A DNA stretch of 64,000 bases from Blastomyces gilchristii SLH14081. Taxonomy: Eukaryota; Ascomycota; Eurotiomycetes; Onygenales; Ajellomycetaceae. The translations under genes and the position numbers were made by a program. The notes beneath the pieces are model-generated. The model ran no database searches. It was not told where the DNA came from and saw only the letters and a list, made by a program, of their open reading frames with translations. The stretch is taken from positions 5,114,908-5,178,907 of the forward strand of contig NW_003101680.1 of the NCBI RefSeq assembly GCF_000003855.2. Reading direction: 5' to 3'. Of the stretch, positions 35,635 to 48,350 are shown piece after piece (position 1 is the first letter of the stretch; the number at the start of each line of letters is the position of its first letter).

Positions 35635-35870
35635 CAGTCACGCTCACGTGATCATGATGTACACCCTAGCTTCATGCGGATTAGCACGCCACTAGTGTTC
35701 GCGATTATGTGACCTATCTCTGATTCAGCTAGTATCCTGTGTACACTCTCTTTAGTCATGCTCATGTGACCATGATGTACACTCTAGCTTCATGCGGATT
35801 AGCATGTCACTAGTATTCATAATTGTGTGATCTATCTCTGATTCAGCTAGTGTTCTGTGTACACTCTTAC
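35635..35870 (-). repeat. 118-bp tandem duplication next to GypC2 3' LTR
   Basis: Two adjoining units, 35635-35752 and 35753-35870, share CATGATGTACAC, CTAGCTTCATGCGGATTAGC and CTGATTCAGCTAGT. GypC1 has one unit. Copy-number change in the pre-LTR region suggests a regulatory repeat, which is only inference. Confidence 0.8.
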
Positions 35871-36322
35871 AAAGAAACTTTCACTATATTACATTACTTA
35901 TTCACTAACTTTTCTCATTCTTCAATTATCTTCTCTATCATTATTATCATTGAATACTATTATCTTCTTCAAGATTTCTGTCTCTTCTTCTGTTCAACTT
36001 CTTCTATCTGTTTATCTATTCTATTATACATATTTCTGATAATGACTCTCTATTCTTATAACAAGTGTTATTATAGTGTCTATATCAGACAGTTTATTAA
36101 CAGTAAGTGTAATATATTATAAAATATGATCAGAACTTGTTTTCTTCTAACAATTATTAAAATGTATTATTATTAATAATATATCTTCTCTATCTTCTTA
36201 TATACTCTTGACTGTTTTTCTTCTTAGTGAGCTTTTAATTATGTTTTCTGCCATAATTTTATATAAGTGCAGATGCTGATATTTGTTTTTATTTATATAG
36301 AATCTTCATATGTTGACAGATC

Positions 36323-38117
36323 TGTATCTGCTGATAATAGTAAACATCTTAATATTAAATCATTGATTGAAAACTTGAAAAATGTAATAATGAAGAAATT
36401 ATCTGTATTATATATAACTAAGTCTTCTGTATCTCTTTCTCTCTCTTCTACTACTGTTTCTCTCTCTACTACTCTCTCTTAATCTTTTACTCTTATCTCT
36501 GTTTCTGATTCTTCTGCTTCTGCTACTTCTATTTCTATAACTCTTACTTCTACTACTTCTATCTTCTCTGCTTCTACTGTCTCTGCTTTCATTATCAGCT
36601 CTTCCTGTTTCAAGAAAATATGATGTAGACTTAATAAATTATATTTCTCAGTGTATACACTTTCACTCTTCTTACTAATCTCTAAAATAATTTATTATAT
36701 AAAGACTGTATACAATATGACTATTTAAAGCTTGATTATAAATACTGATTATTACATTATTATTATTATTATTATTATTCTTTCATTATACTCATATACA
36801 AGCGGAGCTTATGATGAGTTCTTGCGTGATGTTAAATACAGGTTAAGTGTTGATTATACAGGAGGAAATACAGGTGTTGAGATCATGTCAAGATAACAAG
36901 AACATAGGAAATACAAAGAAGTGACAATTAAATACATGCGATAATAACTTTCCATCTCAGAAACATAGAGTGATTTTATTAGAGTGATTTGTACATCTCT
37001 GTATTTATTAGAAACCTAAGATACTTGAGTTCTGGATTTAATGTATCCTCTGCGGGTTTCGAACCCACATGCCTTGGTTTCTCATGCCAAGGCATTACCA
37101 GGTAGCCGCATTAATCATTCGGTCATCAGAGCCTGATTATTACATTCATTTTAAGTATTTATGATGAAATAATCATTTATTTATACTGAAGAATCACTTC
37201 TCTTCTCAACAGTGTTGAAATTGTAAGTCTTTTCTTTTTTTTATCTTTTCTTTCTAACACTGATTTTTCTATTCTTAGAGAAAATTATTATGAGTTTTAT
37301 TATATATGAAGTTATAATATTCACAGACATTAAGAAACTTTTTACAACTATTAAATTCAATATTATAAGCATATTTACTCTGATGAATATCTTCAGAATA
37401 ATTAATCTATATTAGTCTATTCTCTGATATTTATTATCTGACTTTATAATGTAGGTAAAGAATATCTGTATTTTCAGAAACAGAAATACAGAAGTTATAC
37501 TCTTTTATACTCACAGACATGAGACTTATACATCTTGTCTGAGATGTCATTATGAGAATGAGTTATTCATACACTGTGTTCTACTTTCTGCATTTCTCTG
37601 TGTTTCTCTCTCTCTTTCTGAGAAGTCTTGTATGTGTTGTAATTATGCATACAATTCTAAGATCAGTGAGTGTTCATTCAGTAATTATTATTCCTGCTTT
37701 TACAGTTTTATACACTAATAATAGTTCTTAGTTACTCTGACATCAAAGACTATTTTAATCAAAGATAATAACACTGCTGAGACTACTCTCTTCTATTCTT
37801 AAGCTTCTTCTATTGCTTTCTCTTTCTTCTCTGTAAAGAAGATTGTATACACACTGAGTTATAAGTATTTAGTCTCAGATAACTTCTGCTGTTATTTGTC
37901 TGATTCTGTACTCTCTTCTTCTTCTATTTCTTTCATCTCTGTCTCTTCTATCTTGACTTTTGATTCTGCAGATTCTGTACTCTTCTTCAATTTTTCTACA
38001 GATATATATACATATTTCTATATTAGCATTTCAGTCAATCTTGTGATAAATGACATTAATGTTGTATGCAGAGTGATAGAGAAATCAGAGATATATATAA
38101 TATTATTACAAGAGTAG
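36323..38117 (+). pseudogene. Antisense Cys-rich reading frame behind GypC2 pol
   Basis: This is the GypC2 counterpart of 20559-21960. Plus-strand pieces are SADNSKHLNIKSLIENLKNVIMKKL at 36323-36410, a Ser/Thr-rich stretch, SSCFKKI near 36605, then (behind SINE S1) TSCLRCHYENELFIHC and EKSCMCCNYAYNSKISEC at 37530-37680, and an open C-terminal part at 37896-38117 ending SEIYIILLQE. Cys, Glu and the terminal residues agree with GypC1. The pieces are in different frames; a TTTTCAG near 37472 could be a splice acceptor. I do not recognise the protein. Confidence 0.55.
36759..37133 (-). mobile_element. SINE S1 (375 bp), tRNA-derived, 13-bp target duplication
   Basis: The right end is a tRNA-like head (minus strand, with GGTTCGAAACC near 37050 as B box) and the left end an (ATT)n tail. 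TGATTATTACATT lies on both sides (36746-36758 and 37134-37146). The same sequence is at 54372-54747. It contains no protein frame. Tail sequence and repeats match the LINE tail, suggesting mobilisation by LINE enzymes. Confidence 0.9.
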
Positions 38118-38199
38118 CATACAGCTCTTAAATCTCTTACAGATCTTGAGTTTTGAGATTTTCTTTGTTTTTGATGTTTTTCAGATGACATGATATTGA

Positions 38200-41100
38200 A
38201 AATAGATTAAATATATGATGTATGAAAATGAATGAGATATATATAATAACATTTGTCTTTTACAGCTGACTTTTACAGTTAATGATCAATTTATTATCTC
38301 TTTTCTTTTCTTACACTTTTTCTTTGTCTGCTAGTCACTACTCTTATATAATCTCTATATAGTACAGCATTTAATAACTAGATTTAGTAGCTTTCACTTC
38401 TTGTGATTCTGTCTCATACATTATACTGTCTCTCTTCACCTGCTCAGACTACTACAGTGAATAGCTTATTAAAACTAACCTTGTTTAATCTCTGAGTGTT
38501 CTCAGAGATTGAGATAACTTGATCTGATGTGTCTGTGAATGTTTCAGATGCTTCATCCTCTGTTGTCTCGGTAATTGAACTGGTGTAAACAGTTGAATTC
38601 AACTCTGAATTTCTTTTTCTTCTATAATCTGACTCATGTGCAAGTCTGTTGCTCTGAGACTGCTCTTTACTGTGTTACATTCTTATTAAAGTGTGATGTT
38701 CATCTGATTTCTTCATTTCTTCTCATTATTTTCTTATAATTATGAAAAGATTGAAATAAGTGAGATCATCTGATTCATAAGTATCTATGATTTCTCTTAC
38801 TTCATAAGACTTTTCAATTATAAGTCTTTTCTTTTTCAATGCTGATAATAGTGCTGTAGATAATTATAATTCACTCAGATCTTATATTTTTATCATTATA
38901 AGATGTGAATTATTTATTAAGTCATATAAGATTTATCTCTCTAATTCTTTCAATGTGTATATTCTCAGAGAATGTGATTTGAGTATTTTATATAACTTAA
39001 ATCACCTAGATTGAAACTTCTCAGAACTCTCATTATATACAAGAACTCACATTCTTATCTTGAGACTTGATTTCTTAACTAGTGAGTCTCATATTCTTTT
39101 CAATTGAATTGCTCAGTTCAGAAGTAACTCATTAGCTTTTGCATGTATGTGACTAATCTCTTTCAATCTTGATTCTGCATTCACAACTGCTGTGTCTGCA
39201 ACTGTTGCATCTGCAACTGTTGTTCTCTCTCTCATCTTTTTCAAAGCATTCTTCAAAATGCGCGGATACAATTCATATAACAGATAGAATGATAAACACT
39301 TGAAGACTGCATGCTGCTGAATTTGCATGACTAATAGTGCCTGACTGAGATATTCATCTTATAATCTCATAGGCTTGTTCACTAGATATTTCATCAGTAT
39401 GTTACTCAGGATTTCATTCAAGTATTTTATCTTCTCATTTATCTGTGAGTGATATAATGTTGTTCTATAATGTCTTATCTGTAACTGACTCATGAAATGC
39501 CTCACTACTTCTTCTATGAGATTCACATCATTATCAGTTAGAATCTCATACAGTATTTCATAGTTGATATAGATTTTATTATGTAAAAACTTCACTATCA
39601 CCTTCTCTATTGCCTCTGAAACTGCTTTTATGACTGGCCAGCTAGTAGTATAGTCAATAGCAGTGATTATTCAACAATTTCCATTTAATGTTCATGATAA
39701 TATATCTATGAGATTCATCTCTCATTTTTTAAACAGTTGTATTATATATTTTATCTGATATTATACTTTCTTACATTCTAATCCTTTCTTAGATTCTTTT
39801 ACAACCTGGCAATTCAGGCACTTGTAAGTGTACATCTGAATATTCTCAGTCATGCTTGATCAGTATACTCTTGATTTGACTACACTTATGAGTTCAGGTC
39901 TTTCTAAGTGACTGAATTTCTTATGAATATGAGCTATCAAGTCATGTCTAAATGAATATTCTAGATAGAGAGCTTCTGTATATTCTAGATTATGATAAAG
40001 TATAACATCATTTTTTAATTTTCTCAGCTTGAAGTTTAGAAGTATCTCTTCTATCACTTTTATAAAATACTTATCATCTGATGTCTTGCTATTCTTCAAG
40101 TGAGAGATTATTGTGTTCACTCATTCTGATTTCTTACATCTTCTCAGTGTATTTAACACAAACTTCTCTTATATCTGATTCACAGAATTCTTATTCATAA
40201 AATTGAGTCTGTAACTGATTGCATTAGATACTACAGTGTTCAATCTATTTCAGTATTTAATATGAAGAGTATACACTTGAAACTCTGAGATTCAATATGC
40301 TAAGTGTTTGAAAGGTTTTATCATTAATTGTAAATAGATAAGACTTTTATAATTCATGATCACTGTTGTTACATGCTTGTTATTAATATATCTATTTCAC
40401 AATGTCAGTGTGTGCTTGATTGCTAGCACTTTCTTTTCATACACTGAGTAATGGAGCTCAGTGCCTGATAGTTTCCTATCATTATATATCACTGAGTGCA
40501 GCTTGTCATTCTTACTCATCTGTAGAAGAGCATCTCTGATAGCTCATTTGAATATATCTGTTTCAATATAGAAAGGTTTATCATGATTGAATTGAATAAG
40601 CACTGAGAATATTATTACATGTTCTCTCAGTGTGAGAAAAGCCTCTTCACATGTGATATTTTAGATGATTGACTGAAACTTCTTCTTCTGCAGATTAGCA
40701 TTCATTTCTCTTAAGAGATTTAAAGTGATGCAGCTATTCATGCAAAATTCTTGATGAATCTGCAGTAATATAAGATCAACTCAAGAAACTGTTATACATC
40801 ATATATGTTTCTCAGCTGCAGTCAATTTACTATAACATTTAATTTCTCTGAGATGAGATGTATAGAGTCATCACTCACTACATATTCTATATACTTTAAC
40901 TCTTTCATTTCAAACACATACTTTGTTGATTTGATATAGAGCTTATACTCTGTCAGAGTTATAAGCACTTCATTAAGATACTTCAGATGTTTATTGTATG
41001 AGTTTGAGAAGACTAGAATGTTATTCAGATATATAAGATATGAGGTTTTATTCTGTTTATAAAGAATTGTATTCATCATTGTTTAAAAGATGATGAATGC

Positions 41101-41700
41101 ATTTATCAGACTGAATGATATTATCAGAAATTCAAACTTCTCTCATTGTGTATTAAACACAGTTTGCAGTACTGACAGTTCATCTATACAGATCTGTCAA
41201 TATTCTGAGAGAAGATTCATCTTCAATAGATATTGAGTATTTTCAACTATATTCAACTGTTGTTGAATTCATGACAATGAGTATTTATTCTTAATTATAA
41301 GCTTATTAAGTGCTTGATAATTGATACACATCTGTCACTCTTCATCTGTCTTTTTCATAAATAGAACTGGGAAATCCCACATACTTGATGAGAATTGTAT
41401 GAGATCATATTTTAGAAGGTCTGTGATCTGATGCTTCTGTTCTTCAAGATATGTCTGTGACAGAAAGTACACATTTTAATTGACTGATTTCATGTCCCCT
41501 GTGTCAATCTCATGTATAAATTCTCATTTCAGCAGCAATTCTGATGAAAGATCTGTTTGAAACATCTTTTCATACTTCTTCAGAAGTTTCTTCATACACT
41601 TGTTCTCCTGCATATTCTTTATCTTGGTTTTCTTCACTTTCAGATTCTGTATGACATACAGAATGCTTTTAGATGAGGTCTTGTGAATTATTCTCTTTGC
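38200..41700 (-). pseudogene. GypC2 pol remnant (RT, RNase H, integrase)
   Basis: Reading leftwards: RT with YLNNILVFS within the open part 40822-41079 (YLNDI in GypC1), RNase H near 40480-40350, an integrase segment open at 39860-40120 (LEYTEALYLEYSFRHDLIAHIHKKF), integrase core at 39359-39601 (NDVNLIEEVVRHF, then YHSQINEKIKYLNEILS, where family members read YHPQTDGQTERVNQIL), and a C-terminal tail to about 38200. It matches GypC1 segment by segment. Stops are scattered. Confidence 0.85.
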
Positions 41701-43570
41701 TTGTTAATGTATAAGCAGATTTAATTCTTCTATATCAGAAGTGTGAAATGTTCTTCTCATATCAGTTGATAGAATTGTATGAACTGTTTTCTTTCTATCA
41801 GTTAACTGTATATAGCATGTATGTTATTGAATCTGCAGATTGAACCTTTGAAATCAATTAAGTCTGAGAATAAGATTGTATTTCATGTTCTGCAGCTCTT
41901 ATACTCAAATATAGTAAGATCATTCTCTGAAGTGTAAGAGAACTCTTACTCTTACAGATGATACTAAATATCAGTTATCAGACAATCTTATGTATCAGAG
42001 ATTCTTCACTCAGTGAATCTCTTTTAGTCTTCAGATTATATAATTATTATTATATTATATAGAAGCTTCTGTATCTGCTAACATCTTTACAGTTATCTGT
42101 TGATTCTTACTCAAGTACTCTCTATACATTAATATTTCAGGTCTTAAGACATTGAGATGAGTATCTGCTTCTTCCTTCTCACTCACACCTCATTCAGAAG
42201 CCTGCTTTCTCTTAGTATTCACAGAATTCAGAGAGTCATCTAACACAGATATCTCTTTCACTTTGAAGACTTTTTATAGAATATCAGTGAGTGTCTGTGA
42301 GCTTACTAATTCTGCTAGTTTTTTAACTCTCTTACTTCTCTTGACTGTGTATACTGTGTGTAATTTTTTATATCATGATTTTAACATCTGCAGTTGAAGC
42401 AAGCTTAATACTTATAATATTAAGATTTTCACTCAGAGAATCTCTTTTTCAGAGAATTCAGTGCTTTAGTGATGATATTCAAATCTAGATTCATTATATT
42501 CAGATGTGTGACTTGTATTATAGAAGTCTGATTATCTGTTCTGCACTGAGATATACTCAATTACAGTATTTTCTGTTATAATTGACTCACTTGTTTCTGT
42601 ATAATGAGAATATTATATACTTCTTTCACTGTGTCTGATTATAAGATCAAGTATTTTCATTTCACTCTCAACTCAGATATAAGATCATGAATAAAGATCT
42701 ATAAATAGAAAGATGTTGAAAGCTCTTCATTCAATATAAGATAGTGTAAGCTGAAGTGTGTGAAGTATAATATAAGATCACTCACTTATCTACACTTAGT
42801 GAAGTGTTTATAATACTTATCTTATATATTCACTTTCTCAAAGTTATACAAGATTTATTTGAAAAACTTATTTCATATTCATGAAAATGAATATCACTCT
42901 GAGTCTGTAAGGTTCATCTTTTCATCAGTCATTTATAATAACTTCACTTTTTTATGTAGAAATACAGCAGATCTTAAGACTTATTGAAATTCTGTTAACT
43001 GTCTGTCTGTAAGTTTGTATTCAATTTGATAATATAATTATATCTGACTTAGTCAGCTGATTGCAGTATTATTTTTTCAGTTATTATTAAAGCTTAATAA
43101 CTTCAGCAGATCTTCTAGCTTGATATATTTCATGCTCAGATTCTCATTCTATACAGTGATCTCAGATAATATATACACTTCTGAAGAGATTGTGAATAAT
43201 CATGATAAGATCTTCAGATTCAGTGCAGTTATCTATCTGTGTAAACATTCAATCTCTCACTGCAGATCTATGACCTGGTTTTCTCTATTTTTATTGATGA
43301 TGACAATTGTGTCAGAGAAGCTCTTCATAGAGAATACTTGATTCACAGTGAATATCAATTATTACTTAGCTTTCATCTCAGTCTGTCACTGTGTATACAA
43401 GGTCTTGATCTTGTTTAGAATTCTTGTATGTGTACAGAGCTTCAATTTCAGTTCAGTGATCTCAGTTACTTTTCTTACTATTTTGAGTAAACTCTCTGAG
43501 AGGTTCTGCATATCTTTCAGTTCAGATAGCAGAGAAGAGTGTTTGTATTAACTAGAGAAGATGTTCATTT
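41701..43570 (-). pseudogene. GypC2 gag and protease remnant
   Basis: The region mirrors GypC1 15056-16600. The first Met is near 43569 (MNIFSS...). Plus-strand open runs at 43120-43341 and 43348-43551 are shadows of this minus-strand coding sequence. The protease core lies near 42090. Confidence 0.7.
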
Positions 43571-43967
43571 CAGTGATTTCTTATTGATTGTATAATGTCT
43601 ATTGTTATATCATTATATGATTTCTGATTTCTGTTTCCTGTTATTATTGTATGACTTCAATGATAATCATCTCTTTTTTATTGTTCTGAGTAGAGAGCAG
43701 TCTTCTTTGAATCTGATTCATCACTCACATCTTCTTTCTCACATCTCATCTGTTTGCATACATGGCATTTATCTGAGTGTGAAGTTTTTCTTTAACAAGC
43801 AGAGCAGTATCAATCAGATGTTCTTCTACTCATCACTTCTTTATACACTATCTTTTAAGATGTTTTAGAATCACACTGGCATGATAACTATGAATCACTT
43901 CATAGATAAAATTATCACATTCTGAAGAAGCCTGTGCTTCTCACCAGTTTTTAGACATACTATCAGA

Positions 43968-44134
43968 TGTGACTCAAAGGTTGCTTGAGCCAGTGTACAA
44001 TTACAGGTGTACGCCGGCTTCTTATATACTGTACACTAAATTAATTGGTGGCCGCTATGGCCCCTTTACATTCGTAAGCAAGTTCGGAAGCGGCCGCGTT
44101 ATTATCCGACGGTTGTACGTTCTTCCGAACCACA
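43968..44134 (-). repeat. GypC2 5' LTR (167 bp)
   Basis: TGTGACTCAAAGG...CCGAACCACA. It keeps a GCGGCCGCG block at 44093-44101 that is mutated to GTGACTGTG in the other LTR. Confidence 0.92.
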
Positions 44135-44830
44135 CTTAGACTATTAAGAAGAGAGAGCTTGAGTATATCAATACTATCATAACTTAAAAAGAATTCAAGA
44201 ACTTTCTACTGAATCAGATTAAAGATCACTGCAACTGCAGCTTTACAGTGATACAGCAGTTTAACTCATTACATTAATAAGATAATGAGAATTCTTCTGA
44301 TTTCAATACAAGATTTAAAGAGTATTGAGAGAAATTGACTAATGATTTGAATTTATTAAAAACATAGCTTTATCTCACAAAGCTGACTTACAAGATGTAG
44401 ATAATAATATCATAGTATCAGAGTTCATTAATTAATCACACTGAGCTTGTTAACTTAGCTTTTCAGATCTATTTGAATAATTACTACTCTGAGAAAAAGA
44501 CTAATAAGACTTCTTCTAAGTAATTAATAACAGAATCTAAACAGTATGGTAACAGCTTCAGTGAAGAGAAAGTAAAGAAGAATTTCAAGTATTCTGATTC
44601 TTCACTCACTGTAAAAAAATATTAAAAAAGATTTAATAAAGATCTCTGTTTTAACTGCAAAGCTGATAATCACTATACTAGTGATTATAAGAAGCTGAAG
44701 AAGAGAAGAAACTGAAAAGATATCTTCTTAAAGTTAACTTCTCTTCTGACAAATGTATTCACAAAAGATAAAGAAGAGAAAGAAATAAAGAATTGATAAT
44801 TTTCACATCTTTAAGTTTATATTATAATTA
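44135..44830 (+). pseudogene. GypE gag C-terminal part with zinc knuckle
   Basis: The gag frame resumes behind GypC2. A DFNTRFKEYWEKLTNDLNLL-like helix region lies near 44300, and at about 44673-44720 CFNCKADNHYTSDYKKLKKR is a CCHC knuckle whose last Cys is Tyr. Stops again fall on Trp or Gln codons. Confidence 0.8.
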
Positions 44831-47800
44831 TAATGAATACTCTGAATAAGAAGATATTAGTAAGATATCTACTCAACTTCAAAGTGAATATCAACTTCAT
44901 ATTCTATTTCTTTTCTTTGATAAAGAGTTGAAAGAAGATAGATCTGTCAGATCATGTGAAATTTACTGATGAAATAAAATATCACTATTTTAACATAATT
45001 TAATTGAAGTGTATGATCACAGACTTAGAAGAAATCTTTAAGAAAAGCAGTTCACTTCTTCACACTGTTAATATTATAGATGAGAATATCATTCTAGATC
45101 TTCTGTAATTGAGAGAAAATAATTCTCTCATTAACTGAGTCACTCAGATGTGATGATACTGTCTCACTAATAGAGAGATAGTAATAGAAAAATCTGAAGA
45201 GTTTCATTGAAAGAATCTTGAGAAAAAGATAGAGTTGATATACTATATAGCAGGTGACTGAGACTTGAGAACAGATGAAGAAGTAATTATTCTTACTGCA
45301 AGATTGACAGCAGTATCTGTCATTGAAGATGAATGAATATGATATCTATTTACAGATTATAAGAAGGTCTCAATAAGATGACAGTTAAGAATTACTATTC
45401 ATTACTGTTAAGTGATAAGATAATTTATCAATTATGTGAAGCAAAGATATTCTTGAAGATTGATATATAAGATATCTATCATAGAATCAGAGTTAATGAA
45501 CATGATGTTTGAAAAACAGCTTTTCATATTAAGTATGATAATTTTGAGTATCTTGTTTTATCTTTTGATCTTTGTAATACTTCAGTCATCTTTCAGATCT
45601 ATGTAAATGAGATACTGTGAGGCCTTGTCAATATCTTCTGTATAGTATACTTGAATGACATTCTAATCTTCTTAGAAACAGAAGAAGAATATGATATCTA
45701 TGTTTAAGAAGTGTTGAGTCACTTGAGACAGCATCAACTCTATATAAACACTGAGAAATACTTATTCTACATGCAGGAGATTGATTTCTTAGATTATATT
45801 ATTAAGATTAATAACATTTTAATGAACAGAAGCTGAGTCTCTGTTATTGAGAACTGATCAGTGCTGCAGATATATCACAAGATACAGATGTTTCTAGATT
45901 TTACAAATTTCTATAGATGATTCATCTATGTATATTTACAGATTACTGTCCCTCTTACAGATCTGTTAAAGAGAAGTGTTAAAGACAGAAAAATAGAACT
46001 GTTTATTCTCACTCAAGACATCATGAGAGTATTTGCAGAATTGAAGCAAGCTTTTACAGATGTCATAATACTGAATCACTTTAATTCTGACTTAGTCAGT
46101 GTGAGACTGATGTATCTGAGAATGAGATCTGTGAAATCTTTTCACAGTTGACACTGAAGATCTTTCAATGTTAAAAGAATCAGAGACTAATAGTCTCTGA
46201 GAATATAGATAATGAAATATCTGTGAAAGAAGACTTTTTCACAGAGTCTATAAGATATTATAAATGAAGATAAGTGATCTTCTTCTTCAAGAAGTTATTA
46301 CTCATACAGAGAAGATATGATATTTATAATTAAGAGATGTTAGTAATTATTAAATTCTTTAAGATCTGATAACATTATCTTCAGAATAGTAAGTACTCAG
46401 TGTAAGTTCTCACTGATTATGTAAATCTGCATGACTTCTTGACAATAAAGAGTGTAATACAATGTTAAGCCAGATAAGCAGAGCTGCTTTCAGAGTATGA
46501 TTTCTATATCTGATACTATTCAGATCAACTTAACTTCATCAACACATTATCTAGACAGTCTAATTATAATATCATTAATGAGAAGAAGAATTCTATAAAA
46601 GAATCTCTGTCATTACTGTAGAAGAAGCTGACTGCAGAGAATTAAGATTCTCTAAAGCTTGAAAACAGTACTGATAAGACAGCTGCATAACTCAGTATAG
46701 AATGTGAAAGAAAACTCAGATCTCTGCAGAGAACTGATACTGAAGATCATGAGCTTCTTGTATCATATCTTACTATTATTGAATTAGCAAAAGAATGAAA
46801 TGATCTATAATCTTTTAACTTAACTACTTTTAAAATTTATTAATGAGTTACAGCAGAGAGATATCTCTACTGCAGCTTAAATTCAGAGATTAAAGAAGAA
46901 AGAGGCTGATTTAAACTTAAAAGAAATAGACTCTGAGTGAGATGATATTACTAAGAAATCAAGTTACTGATAACTAGAAGAATGTGAACTTCTACTGCTA
47001 AATGATTCAGTCTTTGTCTCTTGTAACAGAGCAGTGTATCAGAAGTTATTAAGAATTTATTATAATAATTTTCGTGCTGAACACTTCAGATCAGAGAAGA
47101 CTGAGAATGTTCTAAAATATAAATATATTTAAAACAAGCTTCAGACAGATATTAAAGAGTATATTAAGACTTACAATATATGTTAAAGAATAAAGATTCT
47201 GTAGTATAAGTAATACAGGGTGTTGATATCACTGTCTATTTCAAAGAACTCATAACAGAATCTATTAATGAATTTCATAGTTGATCTGCTGAAGTTAATA
47301 AGAGTCAAAGAATATGACTTAATTTTGATCATTATTAACTGCTTTATAAAGATAGTTAAATATATCTCTGTTTATAAAAAGATTAAAGTCTCTGAATTGA
47401 CTGACCTCTTTTTAGATATTATTATTCATGATTATGATGCTCTGAAATTATTAATAATAGATTGAGAATCTCTCTTTATCAGTAAATACTGATCAGCTTT
47501 TTGCTATCATCTTATAATAAGATATCTTCTCAGTACTACATTTTATCTGCAGACAGATAATGATACTGAATATCAGAATCAGATATTAGAACAGTATTTT
47601 CAAGTGTTCTATTCATATTATCAGAATAATTAACTTAAGCATCTTCTAATCACTGAATTCATATATAACAATGTGAAGAATATAATCTTAAAAGTATCTT
47701 CTTTCTATACTTATTATGAATATAATTCTTCATTATTCAGTGATATCACAGACAATATTTCTAAGAGAGAAATAGACAGTCAGAATGTTGAATAGATACA

Positions 47801-48350
47801 GAGAATAGAGTATCTCTTGATATCAGAAGTAAAAGCTAGATTGAAACCTTTGAATAAAATTTATAAGAAGACAGTAAAAAGCATCTATCATACTTAGAAG
47901 TGATAGATAGAATACTATAATTAAAAGCATCTTTCAATGAAGTTCTTAATAGAGAATCAAGTACTACTTTCAGTAAAGAATATCAAGATAATGAGACTGT
48001 ATAAGAAGCTCAGTAAGTAATGACTAGAATCTTTCTCAGTAATAAGAGTAATAAGTAAGCAGATATATGAGTTGAAATTAATCTCAGAATTGAAATTAAT
48101 TCATTGTATTTTTCACATCTTCTATTTAAAGCTCTATAAGCAATATCTCAGAACAGAGCTGTCTCAGCTGAATAATATTAAAATAGGAAATGATACTGAA
48201 TATCTTATAAAGATAATATTAAATAAGTGAATGTATTACAGTAAACTTCAATATCTTGTTAAATAAGAAGATTATTTATTATTAAAGAATTCATGAGAAT
48301 CACTTAAGCATTTGAAAAATGCTGAGAAAGAGATTATAAGTTATAAGATA
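44831..48350 (+). pseudogene. GypE pol: RT, RNase H, integrase and chromodomain
   Basis: RT shows KIDI-x-DIYHRIRVNEHDV near 45460, HIKYDNFEYLVLSFDLCNTSVIFQ near 45525-45600, and VYLNDILIFLETEEEYD near 45645-45695. The integrase zinc finger and core are unusually readable: FRAEHFRSEKTENVLKYKYI near 47070, the open piece 47268-47465 (VDLLKLI to LLIID) and TFYLQTDNDTEYQNQILEQYF near 47540-47600. At about 48185-48330 GNDTEYLIKIILNK, LQYLVK and ESLKHLKNAEKEI form a chromodomain. It is a chromovirus polyprotein, broken by many stops. Confidence 0.9.

Larger units (their letters stand above)
35451..44134 (-). mobile_element. GypC2: inverted Ty3/gypsy element nested in GypE gag
   Basis: Two 167-bp LTRs (35451-35617 and 43968-44134) bound a second member of the GypC family, in opposite orientation to GypC1. 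Gag, protease, RT, RNase H, integrase and the antisense reading frame align with GypC1. A SINE (S1) is inserted at 36759-37133. CTTA is found directly outside both ends (35447-35450 and 44135-44138), a 4-bp duplication as for GypC1. Its right LTR keeps many CpGs while its left LTR has lost most. Confidence 0.93.

Noticed and set aside
34541..36122. Small plus-strand frames at 34541-34726, 35823-36122 and 35857-36039
   Set aside because: They fall in the GypE LTR and the non-coding part of GypC2 and are not conserved in the matching copies.
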